From NCBI GenBank assembly GCA_902472315.1, contig CABRNM010000026.1, positions 1 through 17,901 of the forward strand: a stretch of DNA of 17,901 nt, given 5' to 3'. Below are positions 15,200-17,901 of this stretch, piece by piece (the first letter of the stretch is position 1; every line of letters starts with the position of its first letter). The position numbers and the translations under genes are program-made. The notes under the pieces were generated by a model, which saw only the letters and a program-made list of their open reading frames with translations, did not search any database and had not been told where the DNA came from. The stretch is from an uncultured Collinsella sp. Lineage in GTDB: Bacteria; Actinomycetota; Coriobacteriia; Coriobacteriales; Coriobacteriaceae.

Positions 15200-15787
15200 A
15201 TGAGCGATTATGCAGACCAGACGGTCGCCGTGTTGGCGGTCCAAGGCGCTTTTGCCGAGCACGAGGCAAGACTATCCGAGCTTGGCGCACGCTGTATTGA
15301 GTTGAGGCAGGCGGCCGATTTGCGGAAGAACTTTGATCGCCTGGTCCTCCCCGGCGGCGAGTCCACCGTTCAGGGCAAGCTACTTGCCGAACTCGATATG
15401 CTCGAGGGGCTTCGCACCCGCATTGTTGAAGGCATGCCTGTATTGGGAACTTGCGCCGGCTTGATTCTGCTGGCGCGCGACCTTGCCGTCCACGACGATA
15501 AGGGGACGCCGCGCCTGGCAACCATGGACGTGCTCGTTGAGCGTAATGCCTATGGCAGACAGCTCGGCAGTTTTCACACCAAGGGGCAGGTAGACGGTAT
15601 CGACAGTGAAGTGCCGCTAACGTTTATCCGTGCACCCCGCATCGTCGAGGTGCACGGCAATGCCAAGGCCCTGGCCGAGGTCGATGGCCGCATCGTCGCC
15701 GCCCGTCAAGACAATCAGCTCGGTGTCACCTTCCACCCCGAACTCGACGACGACACGCGCCTCCACGAGCTCTTCCTCCAAATGTAG
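15200..15787 (+). CDS. pdxT: Pyridoxal 5'-phosphate synthase, glutaminase subunit PdxT
   Basis: This 195-residue class I glutamine amidotransferase has the PdxT landmarks VLAVQGAFAEH near the start, LPGGESTVQGK (50-60), the nucleophile Cys85 in GTCAGLILLA, LGSFHTKG and the His179/Glu181 pair in TFHPELDDD. It releases ammonia from glutamine and channels it to PdxS. GAAAGGA precedes the ATG. It is the last gene of the pdxST operon; no canonical terminator with a T run follows at once, but a 20-bp perfect hairpin begins 41 bases after the stop. Confidence 0.97.
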   Translation: MSDYADQTVAVLAVQGAFAEHEARLSELGARCIELRQAADLRKNFDRLVLPGGESTVQGKLLAELDMLEGLRTRIVEGMPVLGTCAGLILLARDLAVHDDKGTPRLATMDVLVERNAYGRQLGSFHTKGQVDGIDSEVPLTFIRAPRIVEVHGNAKALAEVDGRIVAARQDNQLGVTFHPELDDDTRLHELFLQM

Positions 15788-15827
15788 GCGGAGTAGAAAC
15801 GAACGTGGATTTTCGGACACATAACAA

Positions 15828-15895
15828 ATGAGAGTGGATAATCTCCCACTTTGAGCTTGAATGCAGGCTCAAACCGGGAGATTATCCACTCTCAT
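15828..15895. repeat. Perfect 20-bp inverted repeat with nested 7-bp stem
   Basis: Segment 15828-15847 is the exact reverse complement of 15876-15895 (core GAGAGTGGATAATCTCCC). Inside it TTTGAGC (15850-15856) pairs with GCTCAAA (15867-15873), leaving a 10-base loop. No T run follows, so it is not a standard terminator although it comes soon after pdxT. It is the first of a string of five hairpins filling the 422-bp gap 15788-16209, and it may be a REP-like element or fold into an RNA. Confidence 0.85.
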
Positions 15896-15900
15896 GCTAA

Positions 15901-15958
15901 GTAGTCGTTGGGGACGTTCTTAAACGACTAGTCAAACAAGAACGTCCCCAACGATTAC
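15901..15958. repeat. 21-bp inverted repeat with palindromic loop
   Basis: Segment 15901-15921 pairs with 15938-15958 at 20 of 21 positions (core CGTTGGGGACGTTCTT). The 16-base loop contains the palindrome GACTAGTC. It starts 5 bases after the preceding hairpin. Flanking perfect arms with no gene inside are typical of palindromic repeats moved by REP-associated (RAYT) transposases, but no such gene is in this window. Confidence 0.85.
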
Positions 15959-15997
15959 ATTGCGATAGGCAACCACGTTTACCCAGATAAAACCGAC

Positions 15998-16030
15998 CAA
16001 AATAAACCTGTCCCTTTTTGGCAGGTTTGG
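15998..16030. repeat. Short inverted repeat with CCCTTTTTGG loop
   Basis: AAACCTG (16004-16010) pairs with CAGGTTT (16022-16028), with outer CCAAA/TTTGG in partial register. This is the third hairpin of the cluster. The rest of 15959-16056 shows no gene or clear signal. Confidence 0.55.
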
Positions 16031-16056
16031 ACTATGGGAACGCCGATGTTTTGGCA

Positions 16057-16166
16057 ACGCCAGCGAGCGCCGCCCAGGGCGAACAAGTTGGCATGAAAAA
16101 GGCAAGGCATAGACCTTCTGGTCATGCCTTGCCTTTTGAATGACAAATTGTCTCCCTGGGCGGTGC
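16057..16166. ncRNA. Candidate structured element, copy A (nested hairpins)
   Basis: A conserved-looking block starting ACGCCAGCGAGCG (16057-16069) is followed by a long hairpin (16097-16137): a 14-bp lower stem, one bulged A, then GACC-TTCT-GGTC. An outer stem closes the whole: CCGCCCAGGG (16070-16079) is the exact complement of CCCTGGGCGG (16154-16163). A related block with the same tip and bulge lies at 17820-17893. Lower stems differ in sequence but keep pairing, as expected for selection on RNA or DNA structure. Orientation and transcription are unknown. Confidence 0.5.
16096..16137 (-). terminator. Possible bidirectional terminator within element A
   Basis: The GGCAAGGCAT stem is flanked by AAAAA (16096-16100) on one side and TTTT (16134-16137) on the other, so it has a T run of five on the minus strand and four on the plus. 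It could end both the RGG-protein transcript coming from the right and any read-through from pdxT. Confidence 0.6.
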
Positions 16167-16179
16167 GCAGCGTCAACTG

Positions 16180-16206
16180 GTTACGCGGTTCGTAGAACCG
16201 CGTAAC
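16180..16206 (-). other. 12-bp perfect hairpin just after the RGG-protein stop codon
   Basis: GTTACGCGGTTC (16180-16191) pairs perfectly with GAACCGCGTAAC (16195-16206) around a 3-base loop, 3 bases beyond the stop of the minus-strand gene. There is no T run. It probably acts as a 3' mRNA-stabilising stem or forms part of the hairpin cluster. Confidence 0.65.
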
Positions 16207-16209
16207 TAA

Positions 16210-17121
16210 TTAGAAGCGGTTGCCGCGGAAGCCGCCACCGTTGCGGCCGCCGCGGTCGCCACCGCGACCGCCGCGGTCGTTACCACGGTTGCCGCCAAAG
16301 CCGCCACGGTTGCCGCCGCGGTCGCCATAGCCACCACGGTTGCCGCCAAAGCCGCCTCGACCGCCACGGTCGCCGCCACGGTCACCAAAGCCGCCACGGC
16401 CACCACGATCGCCACCGCGACCCCCACGGTCGCCGCCACGGCCGCCACGATCGCCAAAGCCGCCGCGACCGCCACGGTCGCCGCCACGGCCGCCACGGTC
16501 GTCACGGCCGCCGCGAGGACCGCGGTCCTCGTCCAGGCCCATAGCGACGAGCGGAGCGATAACCTTATCGAGAGCGGCCATCAGCTCGGTGGCCTCCTCA
16601 TAAGAAAGCTCGGGCAGGAGCTTCTCCTTCTTGTTGGCAAGCTCGACCAGGCCCTCAGCGGCATCCTCGGCAGCGAAGACGACGATCTTGCGCATATCGC
16701 CCTCGGCGTCGTCGATGCGGCCGACCAGATCGGCAGCCTCGGCCTCGGCCATCAGACCATCGAGCTCACGAAGGCGCATGCCCAGCAGGTCGGACATTTC
16801 CTTCTGCTCCATCTTGGGCTTGAGGTCAAGAAGCTTGATGGCGCGCTCGATGTTCGCCATGCGCTCGGCCTTGGCCTCCTCCTCCTTGGAAATAGCAAAG
16901 CGACGGCTACGCAGCAGGCGGGCGGCCTTCTGCATCTTGTCCATCAGCTCTTCGTCATCGTAATCAACGGCGGCCTCGACAACCTCGGCCTCCTCCTCGG
17001 CGGAAACCTCGTCAGCAGCCTCAACCTCGGCAGCTTCGGTCTCCACGGTCTCGACTGCCTCGACCTCGGCAGCCATGGTCTCGTTCTCGGTCTCGTTCAT
17101 GATCTCTTCGTTCTCGGACAT
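16210..17121 (-). CDS. Acidic, MarR-like winged-helix protein with long RGG-repeat tail
   Basis: The 303-residue protein has three parts. Residues 1-60 are extremely acidic (Glu/Ala/Val, e.g. SAEEEAEVVEAAVDYDDEE). Residues about 86-160 resemble a MarR-type winged helix: KMEQKEMSDLLGMRLREL would be the recognition region and VGRIDDAEGDMRKIVVFA the wing. Residues 196-303 are about 20 RGG tripeptides spaced by Asp, Asn, Phe and Tyr (DRGGRGGFGDRGG), ending FRGNRF. RGG boxes bind RNA and drive condensation in eukaryotes and in some bacterial helicases and RNA chaperones. No catalytic motif is seen. AAGGAG precedes the ATG. The gene is monocistronic, with a GC-rich leader hairpin and a 3' hairpin. 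It is probably an RNA-binding or regulatory protein; the exact role is unknown. Confidence 0.85.
   Translation of the reverse strand: MSENEEIMNETENETMAAEVEAVETVETEAAEVEAADEVSAEEEAEVVEAAVDYDDEELMDKMQKAARLLRSRRFAISKEEEAKAERMANIERAIKLLDLKPKMEQKEMSDLLGMRLRELDGLMAEAEAADLVGRIDDAEGDMRKIVVFAAEDAAEGLVELANKKEKLLPELSYEEATELMAALDKVIAPLVAMGLDEDRGPRGGRDDRGGRGGDRGGRGGFGDRGGRGGDRGGRGGDRGGRGGFGDRGGDRGGRGGFGGNRGGYGDRGGNRGGFGGNRGNDRGGRGGDRGGRNGGGFRGNRF
16213..16536 (-). repeat. Imperfect codon repeats encoding the RGG tail
   Basis: About 320 bp of degenerate tandem repeats (units around CGTGGCGGCCGTGGCGGC on the coding strand) encode the DRGGRGG array. Such DNA is prone to length change between strains and to assembly collapse. 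The opposite strand gives spurious Pro/Arg/Ser-rich frames. Confidence 0.85.
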
Positions 17122-17134
17122 GAGACTCCTTCTT

Positions 17135-17170
17135 GGCCCTCTCGGGCATCATCGCCCCATTCGCGGGGCC
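17135..17170 (-). promoter_or_regulatory. GC-rich leader hairpin before the RGG-protein gene
   Basis: On the minus strand GGGC/GCCC (17157-17154 with 17147-17144, loop 6) is nested in GGCCC/GGGCC (17170-17166 with 17139-17135). The structure ends about five bases before the ribosome site, so it could affect translation. No clear promoter was found in 17171-17335. Confidence 0.4.
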
Positions 17171-17278
17171 CGTCGCGCACTCTTTGCGCTTTAAACATTC
17201 ATGCCTCTCGGCAAAACGTCCATTAGTTTATGGTGTCGCCATCCAATCTAGCTGCAGAATCTATGTGCACACATTAAT

Positions 17279-17290
17279 GCGACATGTCGC
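17279..17290. promoter_or_regulatory. 12-bp palindrome upstream of the deformylase-like gene
   Basis: GCGACATGTCGC is a perfect palindrome directly before a possible -10 (TATCAT, 17293-17298), with TGTGCACA (17264-17271) nearby. It sits where an operator would, but no regulator can be assigned. Confidence 0.3.
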
Positions 17291-17335
17291 GGTATCATGG
17301 CCTGAACCAAACGCATCTACCTTAAGGAGCCCGCC

Positions 17336-17746
17336 ATGATTAAGCCCATCATGAAATCCGAGTTCTTTTTGCGCCTGCCTTCCGAAGACGCTGGACCCGA
17401 CGACGCCATGATCGGGCAAGACCTCCTGGATACGCTCCACGAGCATGAGCACGAGTGCGTGGGGCTCGCCGCCAACATGATCGGCGTGCGCAAACGCATC
17501 ATCTGCGTAAAGGACGGCAACAGGGCGCTCCTGATGTACAACCCTCAAATTCTTGAGCAGGTCAATGCCTATCAGACGAGCGAAGGATGTCTCTCGCTGA
17601 TCGGCGAGCGTCCCTGTACCCGCTATCGCCGCATTAAGGTTGAGTATTTGGACGAGAACTTCGTCCACCGCATCAAAAACTTCTCGGGCTACACCGCCGA
17701 AATCATCCAACACGAAATCGATCATTGCTGCGGAATCGTGATCTAG
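17336..17746 (+). CDS. def: Peptide-deformylase-like protein with substituted motif 1
   Basis: The 136-residue protein keeps two of the three deformylase motifs: EGCLSL (Cys85) and QHEIDH (His126, Glu127, His130), the metal ligands and catalytic Glu. Motif 1, normally GxGLAAxQ, reads CVGLAANM, so the Gln that supports catalysis is Met48. Deformylases remove formyl groups from the N-termini of new proteins. At 136 residues it is shorter than the usual 150-190, and it belongs to a short group in anaerobic Gram-positives with the same N-terminal MIKPI-FF-SE pattern, as I recall them. Activity is therefore plausible but unproven, and a separate canonical def elsewhere in the genome is likely. AAGGAG sits 7 bases before the ATG. 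It is divergent from the RGG-protein gene and appears monocistronic. Confidence 0.85.
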   Translation: MIKPIMKSEFFLRLPSEDAGPDDAMIGQDLLDTLHEHEHECVGLAANMIGVRKRIICVKDGNRALLMYNPQILEQVNAYQTSEGCLSLIGERPCTRYRRIKVEYLDENFVHRIKNFSGYTAEIIQHEIDHCCGIVI

Positions 17747-17758
17747 TTCCGCGAGTCA

Positions 17759-17779
17759 AGGAAAATGATCTGTTTTCCT
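17759..17779 (+). terminator. Weak hairpin after the deformylase-like gene
   Basis: AGGAAAA (17759-17765) pairs with TTTTCCT (17773-17779) around a 7-base loop, 13 bases past the stop. The T run lies in the stem rather than after it, so termination would be weak. Confidence 0.35.
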
Positions 17780-17819
17780 CCGTCCCTAATGGACCATGGT
17801 AACGACGCAGGCTGAGCAC

Positions 17820-17893
17820 ACGACAGCGAGCGAGCCGCATTTGCACCAAGGTGACGTGAAACGAAAGGGCGCTGACCTTCTGGTCGCGCCCTT
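17820..17893. ncRNA. Candidate structured element, copy B
   Basis: ACGACAGCGAGCG (17820-17832) matches the start of copy A at 12 of 13 positions. After a partly conserved stretch including CAAG-TG and TGAAA, a hairpin follows: AAGGGCGC (17865-17872), bulged T, GACC (17874-17877), TTCT, GGTC (17882-17885), GCGCCCTT (17886-17893). The tip and bulge position equal copy A while the lower stem is different but fully paired. No T run follows inside the window. Confidence 0.5.
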
Positions 17894-17901
17894 GAAGTTG
17901 A

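Noticed and set aside
14184..15521. 445-residue minus-strand ORF
   Set aside because: It is the shadow of pdxS and pdxT, both unmistakable on the plus strand.
16210..16536. CRISPR-like or minisatellite array
   Set aside because: The repeats are degenerate, have no spacers and stay in frame as RGG codons, so they are coding repeats.
16340..16603. Pro/Arg/Ser-rich ORF opposite the RGG gene
   Set aside because: It is low-complexity antisense translation of the RGG repeats, without a ribosome site.

Overview
The window looks like chromosomal DNA from a GC-rich member of the Coriobacteriia, most likely Collinsella or a close relative. This rests on recognition of the gene content (DUF3516-type Ski2-like helicase, reverse rubrerythrin, MocR-pdxST locus, a short peptide-deformylase-like protein), the high GC third positions and the many intergenic hairpins. 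No database search was possible. There is no phage, plasmid, IS transposase, CRISPR array, rRNA or tRNA gene here; most of it is housekeeping or stress metabolism with a few poorly described genes.

Left part (1-6060): a minus-strand pair (membrane-anchored XRE regulator translationally coupled to a small membrane protein cut by the window edge) is divergent from two plus-strand methyltransferase genes. One resembles the eukaryotic TRM9/ALKBH8 wobble-uridine methyltransferases and the other is a TrmB-like m7G methyltransferase with an altered FPDPW motif. A 123-bp inverted-repeat element separates these from a large helicase gene that ends in a perfect 15-bp terminator.

Middle (6073-11838, all minus strand): a DUF2130 coiled-coil protein with a PD-(D/E)xK-like signature; a likely operon of HIRAN protein, a 59-residue bipolar charged protein and a small metallophosphoesterase, ending in two tandem hairpins; and an iron alcohol dehydrogenase/aldehyde dehydrogenase operon whose aldehyde dehydrogenase is broken by one extra G in a 7-G run. 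Two matching 14-bp operator-like sites flank the putative -10 of that operon.

Right part (11839-17901): reverse rubrerythrin with a good promoter, leader hairpin and terminator; the vitamin B6 locus, in which the MocR regulator PdxR is divergent from pdxS-pdxT across direct repeats; a 420-bp non-coding stretch packed with five long hairpins; a gene for a protein with an acidic N-terminus, a MarR-like winged helix and a 108-residue RGG-repeat tail; and a peptide-deformylase-like gene. Two intergenic segments (16057-16138 and 17820-17893) share conserved sequence plus a hairpin with a fixed bulge, GACC-TTCT-GGTC tip and compensating lower stems. They may be copies of an undescribed structured element.

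The strongest leads are the RGG/winged-helix protein, the covarying intergenic element and hairpin cluster, the TRM9-like gene beside a TrmB-like gene, and the HIRAN/59-residue/phosphoesterase operon.
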